The notes: generated by a model from the letters alone, not told the origin. A DNA stretch of 64,000 nucleotides from Streptomyces sp. TBY4 (GCF_024213195.1 NZ_JANAVF010000003.1:535612-599611), one strand, 5' to 3'; shown: positions 25,097 to 35,758, counted from the stretch's first letter. Made by a program: numbers and translations.

Positions 25097-27682
25097 GTGG
25101 ATGCCGAGCTGACCAACAGGAGCCGGGACGCGCTGAACGCGGCCACCACCAGGGCCGTCAAGGACGGGCACGCGGACCTGACGCCCGCGCACCTGCTGCT
25201 GGCGCTGCTCGCCGGCGAGGACAACGAGAACATCACCGACCTGCTCGCCGCGACCGACGCCGACCAGGCCGCCGTACGCGCCGGAGCGGACCGGCTGCTC
25301 GCCGCCCTGCCCAGCGTCACGGGCTCCACGGTCGCGCCCCCGCAGCCCAGCCGCGAGCTGCTCGCCGTACTGGCGGAGGCCGACGCGCAGGCCGGGAAGC
25401 TCGGCGACGAGTACCTCTCCACCGAACACCTGCTCATCGCCATCGCCGCCAAGGGCGGCGCGGCCGGCGAGCTCCTTTCCGCCCAGGGCGCGACCGCGAA
25501 GAAGCTGCGCGACGCCTTCGAGAACGCAAGAGGAGGGCGGCGGGTGACCACCCCCGACCCCGAGGGCCAGTACAAGGCCCTGGAGAAGTTCGGCACCGAC
25601 TTCACGGCGGCCGCCCGCGAGGGCAAGCTCGACCCGGTCATCGGCCGCGACCACGAGATCCGCCGCGTCGTCCAGGTGCTCTCGCGCCGTACGAAGAACA
25701 ACCCGGTGCTCATCGGCGAGCCCGGCGTCGGCAAGACCGCCGTCGTCGAGGGCCTGGCCCAGCGCATCGTCAAGGGCGACGTCCCCGAGTCCCTGAAGAA
25801 CAAGCGGCTGGTCTCCCTGGACCTCGGCGCGATGGTGGCCGGAGCCAAGTACCGCGGCGAGTTCGAGGAGCGGCTCAAGACCGTCCTCGCGGAGATCAAG
25901 TCCAGCGACGGCCAGATCATCACCTTCATCGACGAGCTGCACACGGTCGTCGGCGCGGGCGCCGGCGGGGACTCCTCCATGGACGCGGGCAACATGCTCA
26001 AGCCCATGCTGGCCCGCGGCGAGCTGCGCATGGTCGGCGCGACCACCCTCGACGAGTACCGCGAGCGGATCGAGAAGGACCCGGCGCTGGAGCGGCGCTT
26101 CCAGCAGGTGCTGGTGGCGGAGCCGAGCGTCGAGGACACCATCGCGATCCTGCGCGGGCTCAAGGGCCGCTACGAGGCCCACCACAAGGTCGTCATCAAC
26201 GACAGCGCGCTCGTCGCCGCGGCCACCCTCTCCGACCGGTACATCACCTCCCGGTTCCTCCCGGACAAGGCCATCGACCTCGTCGACGAGTCCATGTCCC
26301 GGCTCCGCATGGAGATCGACTCCTCCCCGCTGGAGATCGACGAGCTCCAGCGCTCCGTCGACCGCCTGCGCATGGAGGAGCTGGCCCTGAACAACGAGTC
26401 CGACCCGGCCTCGCGCGAACGCCTCGACAAGATCCGCAAGGACCTCGCGGACAAGGAGGAGGACCTGCGCGGCCTCACCGCCCGCTGGGAGAAGGAGAAG
26501 CAGTCCCTCAACCGGGTCGGCGAGCTCAAGGAGCGCCTGGACGACCTGCGCGGCCAGGCCGAGCGCGCCCAGCGCGACGGGGACTTCGACACCGCCTCCA
26601 AGCTGCTCTACGGGGAGATCCCGGCCCTGGAGCACGAGCTCGTGGAGGCCACCGAGGCCGAGGCCGAGGTGTCCCGCGACACGATGGTCAAGGACGAGGT
26701 CGGCCCCGACGACATCGCCGACGTGGTCGGCGCCTGGACGGGCATCCCGGCGGGGCGCCTCCTGGAGGGCGAGACCCAGAAGCTGCTCCGCATGGAGGAG
26801 GAGCTCGGCCGGCGCCTGATCGGCCAGGGCGAGGCCGTGCGCGCCGTCTCCGACGCCGTGCGCCGCACCCGCGCGGGCATCGCGGACCCGGACCGGCCGA
26901 CCGGCTCGTTCCTCTTCCTCGGCCCGACCGGCGTGGGCAAGACGGAGCTGGCCAAGGCCCTCGCGGACTTCCTCTTCGACGACGAGCGGGCCATGATCCG
27001 CATCGACATGTCGGAGTACGGCGAGAAGCACAGCGTGGCCCGGCTCGTCGGCGCCCCGCCCGGCTACGTGGGCTACGAGGAGGGCGGCCAGCTGACGGAG
27101 GCCGTCCGCCGCCGCCCGTACTCCGTGGTGCTCCTGGACGAGGTGGAGAAGGCCCACCCCGAGGTCTTCGACGTCCTGCTCCAGGTCCTCGACGACGGCC
27201 GCCTCACGGACGGCCAGGGCCGCACCGTGGACTTCCGCAACACCATCCTGATCCTGACCTCGAACCTGGGGTCGCAGTTCTTGATGGACCCGTCCACAGG
27301 TGTGGACGAGAAGAAGGCCCGGGTCCTGGACGTGGTGCGGGCCTCCTTCAAGCCGGAGTTCCTCAACCGCCTCGACGACCTGGTGGTCTTCTCCGCCCTG
27401 TCCGGGGCCGAGCTGGCCCACATCGCCGAGCTCCAGATCGGCCGCCTGGCCAAGCGTCTCGCGGAACGCCGCCTGACCCTGGACGTCACGCCCGAGGCCC
27501 TGGCCTGGCTGGCGGACAAGGGCAACGACCCGGCGTACGGCGCCCGCCCGCTGCGCCGCCTGATCCAGACGGCCATCGGCGACCGCCTCGCCAAGGAGAT
27601 CCTCGCGGGCGAGGTCCGCGACGGCGACACCGTCCGCGTGTCCGTAGCCGGCGATGACCTCCTGGTGGGCAAGGCCCTGTAG
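25097..27682 (+). CDS. clpB: Disaggregase ClpB
   Basis: This 861-residue AAA+ chaperone dissolves protein aggregates with DnaK. Parts in order: N domain ([17 protein letters not shown] start), first ATPase with GEPGVGKTA and a [15 protein letters not shown]alker B, coiled-coil middle domain (about 400-520), second ATPase with GPTGVGKTE and [16 protein letters not shown], and C-terminal domain. The absence of ClpC-type features and the presence of the middle domain fit ClpB. The GTG at 25097 follows GGAGAAGG. The HAIR at 25021 links it to HspR. Confidence 0.97.
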   Translation: MDAELTNRSRDALNAATTRAVKDGHADLTPAHLLLALLAGEDNENITDLLAATDADQAAVRAGADRLLAALPSVTGSTVAPPQPSRELLAVLAEADAQAGKLGDEYLSTEHLLIAIAAKGGAAGELLSAQGATAKKLRDAFENARGGRRVTTPDPEGQYKALEKFGTDFTAAAREGKLDPVIGRDHEIRRVVQVLSRRTKNNPVLIGEPGVGKTAVVEGLAQRIVKGDVPESLKNKRLVSLDLGAMVAGAKYRGEFEERLKTVLAEIKSSDGQIITFIDELHTVVGAGAGGDSSMDAGNMLKPMLARGELRMVGATTLDEYRERIEKDPALERRFQQVLVAEPSVEDTIAILRGLKGRYEAHHKVVINDSALVAAATLSDRYITSRFLPDKAIDLVDESMSRLRMEIDSSPLEIDELQRSVDRLRMEELALNNESDPASRERLDKIRKDLADKEEDLRGLTARWEKEKQSLNRVGELKERLDDLRGQAERAQRDGDFDTASKLLYGEIPALEHELVEATEAEAEVSRDTMVKDEVGPDDIADVVGAWTGIPAGRLLEGETQKLLRMEEELGRRLIGQGEAVRAVSDAVRRTRAGIADPDRPTGSFLFLGPTGVGKTELAKALADFLFDDERAMIRIDMSEYGEKHSVARLVGAPPGYVGYEEGGQLTEAVRRRPYSVVLLDEVEKAHPEVFDVLLQVLDDGRLTDGQGRTVDFRNTILILTSNLGSQFLMDPSTGVDEKKARVLDVVRASFKPEFLNRLDDLVVFSALSGAELAHIAELQIGRLAKRLAERRLTLDVTPEALAWLADKGNDPAYGARPLRRLIQTAIGDRLAKEILAGEVRDGDTVRVSVAGDDLLVGKAL

Positions 27683-27715
27683 GACAGTGGCCGTATTCCG
27701 GCGCATTCCCGCTCC

Positions 27716-27745
27716 AGCCGGGCCCCGTATCCCCGGGGCCCGGCT
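27716..27745 (+). terminator. Terminator of clpB
   Basis: A 12-bp stem (27716-27727 with 27734-27745) and 6-base loop, 33 bases past the clpB stop. Confidence 0.8.
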
Positions 27746-27856
27746 TACCCGGGCCCTACTCCTGTCCGCCCTGCGCGGATCGGTGCCCTCCGGGGTGGAC
27801 ACGGACGGGGCGCGATGGGGGAGGATGGCCGCATCCGCACGAAGGGAAGTCACACG

Positions 27857-28405
27857 GTGAGCATCGACCCGGCCTCGATTCCGAACTTCGGAGGGCAGCA
27901 GCCCGATCCGCAGGCCACAGGACCGGCGGGCCCCGTCGTCCCCGACCAGGACCTCGTGAAGCAGCTCCTGGAGCAGATGGAGCTCAAGTACGTCGTCGAC
28001 GACGAGGGTGACCTCGCGGCGCCGTGGGAGGACTTCCGCACGTACTTCATGTTCCGCGGCGAGGACGAGCAGCAGGTCTTCTCCGTGCGGACCTTCTACG
28101 ACCGCCCGCACAAGATCGACGAGAAGCCCCAGCTCCTCGAGTCGATCGACGACTGGAACCGCCGCACGCTGTGGCCCAAGGTCTACAGCCACACGCACGA
28201 CGACGGCTCCGTCCGCCTGATCGGCGAGGCGCAGATGCTGATCGGCACCGGCGTCAACCTGGAGCACTTCGTGTCCTCCACGGTCAGCTGGGTCCGCGCG
28301 TCGATCGAGTTCGACAAGTGGCTCGTCGAGCAGTTCGGGCTGGAGAAGGAAGTCGACTCCGCCGAGGGCGACGAGGCCGGCGACGGCGACTCCGAGACCA
28401 ACTAG
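27857..28405 (+). CDS. YbjN-domain protein
   Basis: This 182-residue protein contains a YbjN fold, which resembles type III secretion chaperones: LVKQLLEQMELKYVVDDEGD at about 40-60, then YFMFRGEDEQQVFSVR, and the long C-terminal helix SIEFDKWLVEQFGLEKEV. The tail is acidic. Its role is unknown; YbjN proteins are linked to stress and motility in enterobacteria. The GTG at 27857 follows GAAGGGAAG. It is a core Streptomyces gene found near clpB. Confidence 0.85.
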   Translation: MSIDPASIPNFGGQQPDPQATGPAGPVVPDQDLVKQLLEQMELKYVVDDEGDLAAPWEDFRTYFMFRGEDEQQVFSVRTFYDRPHKIDEKPQLLESIDDWNRRTLWPKVYSHTHDDGSVRLIGEAQMLIGTGVNLEHFVSSTVSWVRASIEFDKWLVEQFGLEKEVDSAEGDEAGDGDSETN

Positions 28406-28418
28406 GTCCCGCGGCGCC

Positions 28419-29618
28419 CTACGGCGCCACCCCGGACGCGAGCAGCAGGTACGGCCCGTATCCGTACGAGAGCCCGGCCAGCACCACGGTCACCACGACC
28501 GCGGTGCGCGGCCGGGCTTTCGCCATGAGGGCCGCCACCGGCAGCAGCAGCGGGAACGCGGGCAGCAGGAAGCGCGGCTTCGATTCGAAGAAGCCCGCGC
28601 CGCCGTAGGTCATCAGCAGCAGGACGCCGGTGTACACCAGCAGCGGCAGCGGGGTCCGGCGGTCCGCCGCCAGCAGTCCGGCGAGCACCAGCGCGGCCAC
28701 CAGCAGCACCACCGTCACATGGGTGGCGAGCTCCACGTGCGCCCTGCCCAGCGCGTGCCGGGCGGAGGCGAGCGCCCCGGCGCCGAAGTCGAAGCGCGAG
28801 CCCCAGCCGCTCTGGACGGCGAAGTAGCCGCCGAGCGGATCCCCCCGGCGCACGCCGACCAGCAGGACGTACGAGGCCCAGCCCGCGGGAGCGGCCAGCC
28901 CGGCGGCCCACACCGCCGCGGGCGCGCGGCCCCGCCGCCGCCAGATCTCGTACGCGGCGGCCGCCGTCACCGCGGCGGCGACCGCGATCCCGGTGGGCCG
29001 GGTCAGCCCCGCGAGCACGGCGAGCCCCGCCGCCCACCCCCAGCGGCCGCGCAGCAGGGCGTACAGGGCCCAGGCGGCGAAGGCGGCGAGCAGCGGCTCG
29101 GTGTAGGCGAGGGTCAGCATGAGGGCGTGCGGCAGCGCGGCCCACAGCGCGACGAGCAGCACCCCGGCGCGGGCCCCGAGCAGGTGCGTCCCGACCCGGT
29201 ACACCCCCACGGCGGCCGCGCCCGCGGCGATCCAGGCCACGGCCAGCGCGGCGACGGTCACGGGGCCCGGCAGCACGGCGGAGGCGCAGCGGATCAGGGC
29301 GGGGTAGAGCGGGAAGAACGCGGAGTCGCTCTGCACGGAGCCGATGGCGGGATAGATCTGGGTCCGCCCGTAGCCGTGCTCGGCGATCCGCAGGTACCAG
29401 ACGGAGTCCCAGGACTCCCCGAGCACCCGCAGGGGGCTCCGCCCGCTCCACCAGGCCGCCACGGCGACCGCCAGCACCCCGCCCCCGCGCACGGCCGCGT
29501 ACACCCCGAGCGCGAGGAGGGCGCCGGGGACCCGGTCGCCCCGGCCGGTGAGCCGACTGGTGGGCCGACCGGCGGGCCCGTCGGGCCGTGCGCCGTCCGT
29601 CAGCGTTTCCGTCGCCAT
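28419..29618 (-). CDS. Polytopic glycosyltransferase (mannosyltransferase-like)
   Basis: This roughly 399-residue protein has about 9-10 membrane segments and the N-terminal acidic loop with WDSVWYLRIAEHGYG, the conserved region of GT-C/PIG-V-type mannosyltransferases that use polyprenyl-phosphate sugars. Later features are SAFFPLYPALIR and a YTEPLLAAFAAWALY segment. The substrate is not known. The chosen ATG at 29618 gives MATETLTDGARP; an upstream ATG at 29666 would add 16 residues. It sits 13 bases from the convergent YbjN gene. Confidence 0.7.
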   Translation of the reverse strand: MATETLTDGARPDGPAGRPTSRLTGRGDRVPGALLALGVYAAVRGGGVLAVAVAAWWSGRSPLRVLGESWDSVWYLRIAEHGYGRTQIYPAIGSVQSDSAFFPLYPALIRCASAVLPGPVTVAALAVAWIAAGAAAVGVYRVGTHLLGARAGVLLVALWAALPHALMLTLAYTEPLLAAFAAWALYALLRGRWGWAAGLAVLAGLTRPTGIAVAAAVTAAAAYEIWRRRGRAPAAVWAAGLAAPAGWASYVLLVGVRRGDPLGGYFAVQSGWGSRFDFGAGALASARHALGRAHVELATHVTVVLLVAALVLAGLLAADRRTPLPLLVYTGVLLLMTYGGAGFFESKPRFLLPAFPLLLPVAALMAKARPRTAVVVTVVLAGLSYGYGPYLLLASGVAP

Positions 29619-29717
29619 GCGTCCCGCGTCCCGACTCCCTGGGGCGCTCCCGGTCGGAGCCGCCACGAGAGGAACCCTAACGAGGCCGGGCCCGCTTCCG
29701 GCGGGCCCGCACCCGCC

Positions 29718-30893
29718 TCAGAGCCGCCGCAACCGCTCCACCGCCTCCTCCAGGACGTCCGTTCGCTTGCAGAAGGCCCAGCGGACGTGGGTGGCGCCGG
29801 CGGCCTTGTCGTCGTAGAAGACCTGGTTCGGGATGGCCACCACCCCGCAGCGTTCCGGCAGGGTCCGGCAGAAGGCCAGGCCGTCCCGCTCGCCGAGGGG
29901 GGTGATGTCGGTGGTGACGAAGTAGGTGCCCTGTGGGCGGAACACCTCGAAGCCGGCCGCGGCGAGGCCGTCGGAGAGGCGGGCGCGCTTGGCGGCCAGG
30001 TCGGCGCGGAAGGAGTCGTAGTACGTGTCGGGGAGGGCGAGGGCCTCGGCGATCGCGTACTGGAACGGGCCCGAGGAGACGTACGTCAGGAACTGCTTCG
30101 CCGAGCGGACCGCCGTGACCAGCTCCGGCGTCCCCGTCACCCAGCCGACCTTCCAGCCCGTGAAGGAGAAGGTCTTGCCGGCGGAGGAGATGGTGACGGT
30201 GCGCTCGCGCATGCCCGGCAGGCTCGCCAGCGGGGTGTGGGCGCCCTCGAAGACCAGGTGCTCGTACACCTCGTCCGTGATGACGAGGAGGTCCCGGGAG
30301 ACGGCCAGCTCCGCGACCGCGGCCAGCTCGGCGGGGGTCAGGACGGTGCCCGTCGGATTGTGCGGGGTGTTCAGGAGGAGGAGCCGGGTGCGCGGGGTGA
30401 CCGCCGCCCGCAGCGCGTCCACGTCGAGGCGGAAGTCCGGGGCGCGCAGGGTCAGCGGTACGCGGACGGCTCCGGCCATCGCGATGCAGGCGGCGTAGGA
30501 GTCGTAGAAGGGCTCCAGGGCGATGACCTCGTCGCCCGGTTCGAGGAGGGCGAGGAGCGAGGCGGCGATGGCCTCCGTGGCCCCGGCGGTGACGAGGACC
30601 TCGGTGTCGGGGTCGTGGGTCAGGCCGTAGAAGCGCTGCTGGTGGGCGGCGATCGCCTGACGGAGCTCCGGGACGCCGGGGCCCGGCGGGTACTGGTTGC
30701 CGCGGCCGTCGCGGACGGCGCGCGCCGCCGCCTCGGCGATCTCGGCGGGGCCGTCGGTGTCGGGGAAGCCCTGGCCGAGGTTGATCGATCCCGTGGCGGT
30801 GGCCAGGGCGGACATCTCCGCGAAGATCGTCGTGCCGAAGGCCGCCAGCTTGCGGTTGAGGAAGGGGCGGTGGGTGCGTTCGGGATCGCTCAT
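29718..30893 (-). CDS. PLP-dependent aminotransferase (class I/II)
   Basis: This 391-residue enzyme has the fold type I pattern: LGQGFPDTDGPAEIAEAAAR near the start, the substrate-side NTPHNPTGTVL, DEVYEHL, and the PLP lysine in SSAGKTFSFTGWK. It is near DapC/kynurenine aminotransferase types. Specificity cannot be set from sequence. The ATG at 30893 (MSDPERTH) has an AGGA Shine-Dalgarno 9 bases before; an ATG nine bases upstream, at 30902, is the alternative. No neighbour defines a pathway, though a kynurenine set lies 17 kb away. Confidence 0.88.
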   Translation of the reverse strand: MSDPERTHRPFLNRKLAAFGTTIFAEMSALATATGSINLGQGFPDTDGPAEIAEAAARAVRDGRGNQYPPGPGVPELRQAIAAHQQRFYGLTHDPDTEVLVTAGATEAIAASLLALLEPGDEVIALEPFYDSYAACIAMAGAVRVPLTLRAPDFRLDVDALRAAVTPRTRLLLLNTPHNPTGTVLTPAELAAVAELAVSRDLLVITDEVYEHLVFEGAHTPLASLPGMRERTVTISSAGKTFSFTGWKVGWVTGTPELVTAVRSAKQFLTYVSSGPFQYAIAEALALPDTYYDSFRADLAAKRARLSDGLAAAGFEVFRPQGTYFVTTDITPLGERDGLAFCRTLPERCGVVAIPNQVFYDDKAAGATHVRWAFCKRTDVLEEAVERLRRL

Positions 30894-31030
30894 GGGCGTC
30901 ATCCTGCGGGGAAGCTCTGGACTTGCTCAAGTGTGCTTTGGGCCGTGTACGGCGCGGGCATCCCCCCAGCACGCGGGACGAAGGGGATCCCGCACCCCGG
31001 GGAACCGGGGGGTCAGAGAGGGGTCGGGGG

Positions 31031-31246
31031 ATGTTCCTCGGAATAACGATCTTCGTTGTGGTGGCCGTGGTGATCGTCGCGATGGTGGTCAAGGCCGGCC
31101 GGCGCGGTGGCTGGAGCGGCGGCAGCAGTGCCGCCGGCAGCGGCAGCTCGGCCTGGTGGATCGGGGGCGACTCGGGAGGTTCCTCCTCCTGCAGCTCCTC
31201 CTCCTCGTCCTGCGGTGGCGGCGGCGGAGGATGCGGTTCCAGCTGA
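31031..31246 (+). CDS. Small membrane protein with Ser/Gly/Cys-rich tail
   Basis: This 71-residue protein has one membrane segment (MFLGITIFVVVAVVIVAMVV) and then a tail of Ser, Gly and three Cys, ending with a run of six Gly, Cys-Gly-Ser-Ser. A GAGAGGGG Shine-Dalgarno precedes the ATG at 31031. It resembles the small Gly/Ser/Cys-rich membrane proteins of Streptomyces; the function is not known. The Cys pattern suggests thiol or metal chemistry outside, which is only a guess. Confidence 0.65.
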   Translation: MFLGITIFVVVAVVIVAMVVKAGRRGGWSGGSSAAGSGSSAWWIGGDSGGSSSCSSSSSSCGGGGGGCGSS

Positions 31247-31312
31247 CACGGGGCAGCATGGATCCATGGCTTCCGCCGCAGGACCACCTTCCTCCCGCGT
31301 CCCGCATACGTG

Positions 31313-31347
31313 AGACGCCCGCCGGGCACAACTTCCGTCGGGCGTCT
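31313..31347 (+). terminator. Terminator with T-rich tail
   Basis: A 9-bp stem (31313-31321 with 31339-31347) followed by TCTTCTTGTT, 67 bases past the stop of the small membrane protein. The remaining bases to 31615 are the leader of the DUF2617 gene, with no gene seen. Confidence 0.7.
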
Positions 31348-31615
31348 TCTTGTTCGGACGTCACGGCCGCGCATTACGGCGTACGGGCGGCATGTTGCTG
31401 AACACGTGAACTGTGTAGCCCCCGAGGGGATGTAAACCCCTGCAACTTGGGTAAAAACGCTGTGAGTGCCGTGCCTTTCATGATTCCCTCGGTTGAGTAG
31501 ACCAGTCCTCGGACCTCCCTGGACTTCCTGTGGACCCGTGCCGGTGTCCCCCCACCCGTTGACTACCGCTGGCGGGCCCCGGCCCATCTCCCTCGCGCGT
31601 TTGCGGAGCCGACTC

Positions 31616-32191
31616 ATGCTCACGACCCTCCAGACCACCTATACCGACACGCGTGCCGCCGATCTCGCCTGGGCCCTGGGTCGGGAGCGGCTGCCCGCCC
31701 TGGCCGTACTGAATCTCGAACTGGGTGGTGCCAAAGTCGAGTTGCGCCTGCTCGGGGCCTCCCACCAGGTGCTCCTGGAGGAGGGCGACGTGCTCTGTTC
31801 CGAGACCGTCGCCTGCATGCCCGGCAGCAGCACCCCGCTTCCGCTCGGCGTGGCCAAGCGCGTCGGCGACTGGGAGTACGAGTTCGCCGCGCGGGTCGAG
31901 AACCTCTCGCGCGGCTCCTTCGCCGGACGGGCGCAGGAGCTGCTCGCGCTGGTCGCGGACCACCCGAACGGGCTCGCGGGGACCTTCCCCGGCAGCCCGC
32001 ACGCCTTCACCGCCATGCTCGCGCAGCGCTACGAGGGCCAGGTGCGGTGGCGGACCTGGCACGCGTACCCGCAGGAAGGCCAGTTGGTGGCCACCCGCAC
32101 CCGCGTCGGCGTCCGGGCGGCCGCACCGGGCGCGGCGCCGGCGCCGGCGGACGCCCCCGCGGCGGTCCTGGAGGCGCCGGTGCTGATCTAG
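31616..32191 (+). CDS. DUF2617-family protein
   Basis: This 191-residue protein starts MLTTLQTTYTDTRAADLAWA and shows the DUF2617 core with ELGGAKVELRLLGASHQVLL and PLPLGVAKRVGDWEYEF. A THR/WHAY segment and an Ala/Pro-rich end follow. The family is typical of actinobacteria and stands next to a spermidine-synthase-like gene, as here (112 bases downstream). Function is not known. It has no signal peptide. Confidence 0.8.
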   Translation: MLTTLQTTYTDTRAADLAWALGRERLPALAVLNLELGGAKVELRLLGASHQVLLEEGDVLCSETVACMPGSSTPLPLGVAKRVGDWEYEFAARVENLSRGSFAGRAQELLALVADHPNGLAGTFPGSPHAFTAMLAQRYEGQVRWRTWHAYPQEGQLVATRTRVGVRAAAPGAAPAPADAPAAVLEAPVLI

Positions 32192-32303
32192 GCCGCCTCC
32201 GGGCGCGGTTGCCGTCCGGTTACGCCAACTGCCCGAACCAGTGCGCCACTTACACCCATGTGGGTGACCGGATGCGAGCAGGCGGTGACGTACGGTTCGC
32301 TTC

Positions 32304-33977
32304 ATGATCGACCGTTCCGCCCCGCGCGGGGTGCTCCGCACCCGGTGGCGCCGCCCCCCGGCTCCGGATCCGCGCGGTGTGGCCCGCGTCCCGGCCGCCC
32401 TGCCCGTACGGCCCAGGACCGGCCGGCTCCTCGTCCTGGCCACCGTGTTCGTCTGCGCCGCCTGCGGGCTCGTATACGAGCTGGAGCTGCTCGCCCTCGG
32501 CTCGTACCTCATCGGCGACTCCGTCACCCAGGCCTCGGTCGTGCTGTCCGTCATGGTCTTCGCCATGGGCGTCGGATCCCTGCTCGCCAAGGCCCTGCGC
32601 ACCCGCCCCGCCTTCGGCTTCGCCCTCGTGGAAGCGGGCCTCGCCCTGCTCGGCGGGCTCTCCGCCATAGCGCTCTACGCCAGCTTCGCCTGGCTGGGGG
32701 AGTCCCGGCCCGCGCTCGTCGCCTTCTCCTTCGCCATCGGCGTCCTCATCGGCGCCGAGATCCCGCTCCTGATGGTCCTCATCCAGCGGATCCGCAGACA
32801 GGACGCGGGCGGCGCCGTCGCCGACCTGTTCGCCGCGGACTACGTCGGCGCCCTCGTCGGCGGCCTCGCCTTCCCCTTCCTGCTGCTGCCCGTCCTCGGA
32901 CAGCTCACCGGCGCCATGCTCACCGGCACCGTCAACGTGGTCGCCGGCGGCGGCCTCGTCCTGTGGCTGTTCCGCCAGGACCTGAGCCGGCGCGCCCGCT
33001 GGCTGCTCGTCGCCGTCAACGTCACCGTCCTCACCGTCCTCGGCGGCGCCACCGTCCTCGCCGACGACTTCGAACGCATGGCCCGCCGCGCCGTCTACGG
33101 CGGCGAGGTCCGCGTCGCCGTCCAGACCGGAGTGCAGGAACTCGTCCTCACCGGCCCCCCGACCGGCTCCCCGCGCTCCCTCGACCTCTTCCTCGACGGC
33201 CGCCTGCGGGTCAGCGGCTACGACGAGTACCGCTACCACGAGGCCCTCGTGCACCCCGCGATGACCGGCCCGCACACCCGCGTCCTGGTCCTCGGCGGCG
33301 GCGACGGGCTCGCCGCCCGCGAGGTGCTGCGCTACCGCGACGTCGCCTCCGTCACCGTCGTCGAGCTCGACCCCGGGGTCGTGCGGCTCGCCCGGACCGA
33401 CCCGATGCTCTCCGCGCTGAACGGCCGGGCGTACGAGGACCCGCGCCTCGGGGTCGTCACCGAGGACGCCTTCCGCTGGCTGCGCGCACCCGCCTCCCGG
33501 GGCCGCTTCGACGTCATCGTCTCCGACCTGCCCGACCCCGGGATCACCCCCAGCACGAAGCTGTACTCGCAGGAGTTCTACGGGCTGGCGGCGCGGGCCC
33601 TGCGCCCCGGCGGGCGGCTCGCCGTCCACGCGGGACCGCCCGGCACCAGGCCCCGTACCTACTGGACCGTCGAGGCCACCCTGCGCGCGGCCGGCCTGAG
33701 CACCGCCCCCTACAGCGCGGGCGGCCGCCTCTCGGGCTTCGCCGCCGGCCCCGACCGGGCGCTCGGCGCGGCCTCCGGCTCCGCCGCGCAGCTCCCGCAG
33801 GACTGGGGCTTCGTCCTGGCGGCCCGCGAGGGCGTGCCCCGGCTGCGGGTGGACCGGGACACGCCCGCCCTGCGCTCCCTGTCCACGCAGTCCCTGGCCG
33901 ACGCGGCCCGGGACGCGGAGCGCACCCGGGTGGCGGGGCTGCCGCCTTCGACGCTGCCGCACCCGAGGTACTCGTAG
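32304..33977 (+). CDS. Membrane-bound spermidine-synthase-like protein
   Basis: This 557-residue protein joins an N-terminal set of seven or so membrane segments (about residues 40-245) to a Rossmann-like polyamine aminopropyltransferase domain. Motifs are [14 protein letters not shown], the [12 protein letters not shown] nucleotide loop, and the acidic VVELDPGV and [11 protein letters not shown]. Such fusions occur across actinobacteria and their product is not settled; the putrescine site is not clearly conserved. It follows the DUF2617 gene in the same direction. Confidence 0.85.
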   Translation: MIDRSAPRGVLRTRWRRPPAPDPRGVARVPAALPVRPRTGRLLVLATVFVCAACGLVYELELLALGSYLIGDSVTQASVVLSVMVFAMGVGSLLAKALRTRPAFGFALVEAGLALLGGLSAIALYASFAWLGESRPALVAFSFAIGVLIGAEIPLLMVLIQRIRRQDAGGAVADLFAADYVGALVGGLAFPFLLLPVLGQLTGAMLTGTVNVVAGGGLVLWLFRQDLSRRARWLLVAVNVTVLTVLGGATVLADDFERMARRAVYGGEVRVAVQTGVQELVLTGPPTGSPRSLDLFLDGRLRVSGYDEYRYHEALVHPAMTGPHTRVLVLGGGDGLAAREVLRYRDVASVTVVELDPGVVRLARTDPMLSALNGRAYEDPRLGVVTEDAFRWLRAPASRGRFDVIVSDLPDPGITPSTKLYSQEFYGLAARALRPGGRLAVHAGPPGTRPRTYWTVEATLRAAGLSTAPYSAGGRLSGFAAGPDRALGAASGSAAQLPQDWGFVLAAREGVPRLRVDRDTPALRSLSTQSLADAARDAERTRVAGLPPSTLPHPRYS

Positions 33978-34021
33978 CCGGGTACTCGTGGCCGGGCGGC
34001 CGCGTCGGTAGGCTCGTTCGC

Positions 34022-34873
34022 ATGGAGCATCAGGTGTTCGTACCGGTCCCCTCCGCCGACGTCCGCGCCGTGCTGCGCGACCCCGCCCGGCTGGCGCGGT
34101 GCGTGCCGGGGCTCCAGCAGGACGCCGACACCGAGGCCGGGCCGCTGTCCGGCCGGCTGAGGGTGCGGGTCGGCGGGCACACCGTCACCTACCGCGGCGC
34201 CCTCTCCGTCACCGAGCAGGACCCCGACCGCTTCACCCTCGCGGGCGAGGGCACCGAGGTGCGCGGGAGCGGGACCGTGAAGCTCACCCTCGCGCTGCGC
34301 CTCGCCGAGGCGGACGGCGGCACCCGGCTGGAGTTCACCGCCGAGTCCGCCGCCGACGGCCGCGCCGCCGCCTTCGCCCCCGAGGCCGCCGCCACGGCCG
34401 CGCACCGCCTCCTGGACCGGGCCGCCGGGCACCTCGGGGCCCTCGCGGAGGCCCCCGTCGTCGAGGCGGACGCCGATGTGGACGCGGATGGGGTCGGGGC
34501 CTTCGACGTGGACCCGGACCGGGAGGAGGACCCCGGCCCGGGGTTCACCGAGGTCAGCGCGTCCGTGTTCGACACCGAGGTGCCGCCGCCGTCCCTGGAC
34601 CCCTTCCTGGAGGGCACCTTCGAGGGCATGGCCGACCTCGGGGACCTCGGTGGCCCCCCGCGCCCGCCGGCCGAGGCCGCGCACGCCCGCCGCACGATGA
34701 TCGGCCGCAGCGCGGAGGAGGTCGACCACGCGCCCCCGCGCGGCCGCTACGCCCCCGTCCCGGCCCCCGCCTCCGCCTCCGCGGGCGCGGGCCTGCGCTG
34801 GATCGCCCCGGCGGCCGCCGTGGCCGTGGCCTCGGCGGTGCTCCTGGGCCGCGCCCTGCGCCGCCGCCGCTGA
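34022..34873 (+). CDS. SRPBCC/CoxG-like protein with C-terminal anchor
   Basis: This 283-residue protein starts MEHQVFVPVPSADVRAVLRD, a START-like SRPBCC fold (residues 1-145; RCVPGLQQ, then VGGHTVTYRGALSVTEQDP) similar to CoxG subunits. An acidic linker of about 110 residues follows, and one membrane segment near 255-278 precedes an Arg-rich end (RRRR). CoxG proteins help membrane docking of CO dehydrogenase, but no cox genes are near, so that role is doubtful. Start ATG at 34022. Confidence 0.7.
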   Translation: MEHQVFVPVPSADVRAVLRDPARLARCVPGLQQDADTEAGPLSGRLRVRVGGHTVTYRGALSVTEQDPDRFTLAGEGTEVRGSGTVKLTLALRLAEADGGTRLEFTAESAADGRAAAFAPEAAATAAHRLLDRAAGHLGALAEAPVVEADADVDADGVGAFDVDPDREEDPGPGFTEVSASVFDTEVPPPSLDPFLEGTFEGMADLGDLGGPPRPPAEAAHARRTMIGRSAEEVDHAPPRGRYAPVPAPASASAGAGLRWIAPAAAVAVASAVLLGRALRRRR

Positions 34874-34948
34874 CCCCGGGGCCCCGCGGGACCCGCCCGC
34901 TTCCGCGTGCGGACCTGATCATCCCGCCGGGCTGACTAAGGTCATGGC

Positions 34949-35737
34949 ATGAGTACGCAACTGCGCGCCGGCGGCGCCGAGGTGACCATCGACCAGGAGA
35001 ACGGCTGCCGGATCAGCAGTCTGCGCATCGACGGGACGGAGCTGCTGCGGCAGGGGGACCACTACGGGTCCTTCCCGATGGTCCCGTGGTGCGGCCGGAC
35101 CAGGGACGGGCAGTTCCAGGACGGCGCGACCCTGCACCAGCTGCCGCTCAACCACCCGCCGCACGCCATCCACGGCTTCGGCCGCGACGCCGCCTGGCAC
35201 CGCGCCCGGGCCACCGGCACCGAGGCCGCCTTCACGTACCCGCTCGCCGACCCGTGGCCCTACGAGGGCCTGGTCACCCAGATCTTCGAGCTCGGCGAGG
35301 ACGCGCTGACCCTGACGATGGGCATCGAGACCTATGGGGACTCCTTCCCGGCGCAGGCCGGCTGGCACCCCTGGTTCCGCCGCAACCTCGGCGCCGGCGG
35401 GGGCGACGTCCGCATCGACTTCGAGGCCGCCTGGCAGGAGGAGCGCGGAGCCGACCACCTGCCCACCGGCAACCGCATCGATCCCAAGCCCGGCCCCTGG
35501 GACGACTGCTTCGGCATGCCGTACGGGGTGGACGTCACCCTCACCTGGCCCGACGCCCTGGAGCTGAAGGTCGCCAGCCGCTCCGAATGGGTGGTCGTCT
35601 ACGACGAGGAGCCCGAGGCCGTCTGCGTGGAACCGCAGTCGGGCCCGCCGAACGGCCTGAACAGCCTCCCGCAGCTGGTCACCCCGGTGGACCCGCTGGA
35701 GATCTCCACGACGTGGACGTGGCGGCGGCTCGGGTAG
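34949..35737 (+). CDS. Aldose 1-epimerase (galactose mutarotase-like)
   Basis: This 262-residue protein has the beta-sandwich epimerase pattern: MVPWCGRTRDGQF, the His in HPPHAIHGFGRDA, a GWHPWFRR loop and the later EPQSGPPNGLN segment. It interconverts sugar anomers, or tests sugar-phosphate or nucleotide sugar substrates as other members do. It lies 21 bases ahead of pyrE and may share its transcript. Confidence 0.8.
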   Translation: MSTQLRAGGAEVTIDQENGCRISSLRIDGTELLRQGDHYGSFPMVPWCGRTRDGQFQDGATLHQLPLNHPPHAIHGFGRDAAWHRARATGTEAAFTYPLADPWPYEGLVTQIFELGEDALTLTMGIETYGDSFPAQAGWHPWFRRNLGAGGGDVRIDFEAAWQEERGADHLPTGNRIDPKPGPWDDCFGMPYGVDVTLTWPDALELKVASRSEWVVVYDEEPEAVCVEPQSGPPNGLNSLPQLVTPVDPLEISTTWTWRRLG

Positions 35738-35758
35738 TGCCCAATTAAGCTCGGGGCC

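Noticed and set aside
25052..28267. A 1,071-codon open frame on the minus strand across clpB
   Set aside because: Shadow of clpB; no Shine-Dalgarno, no family motifs, and low-complexity Leu/Val/Arg-rich translation.
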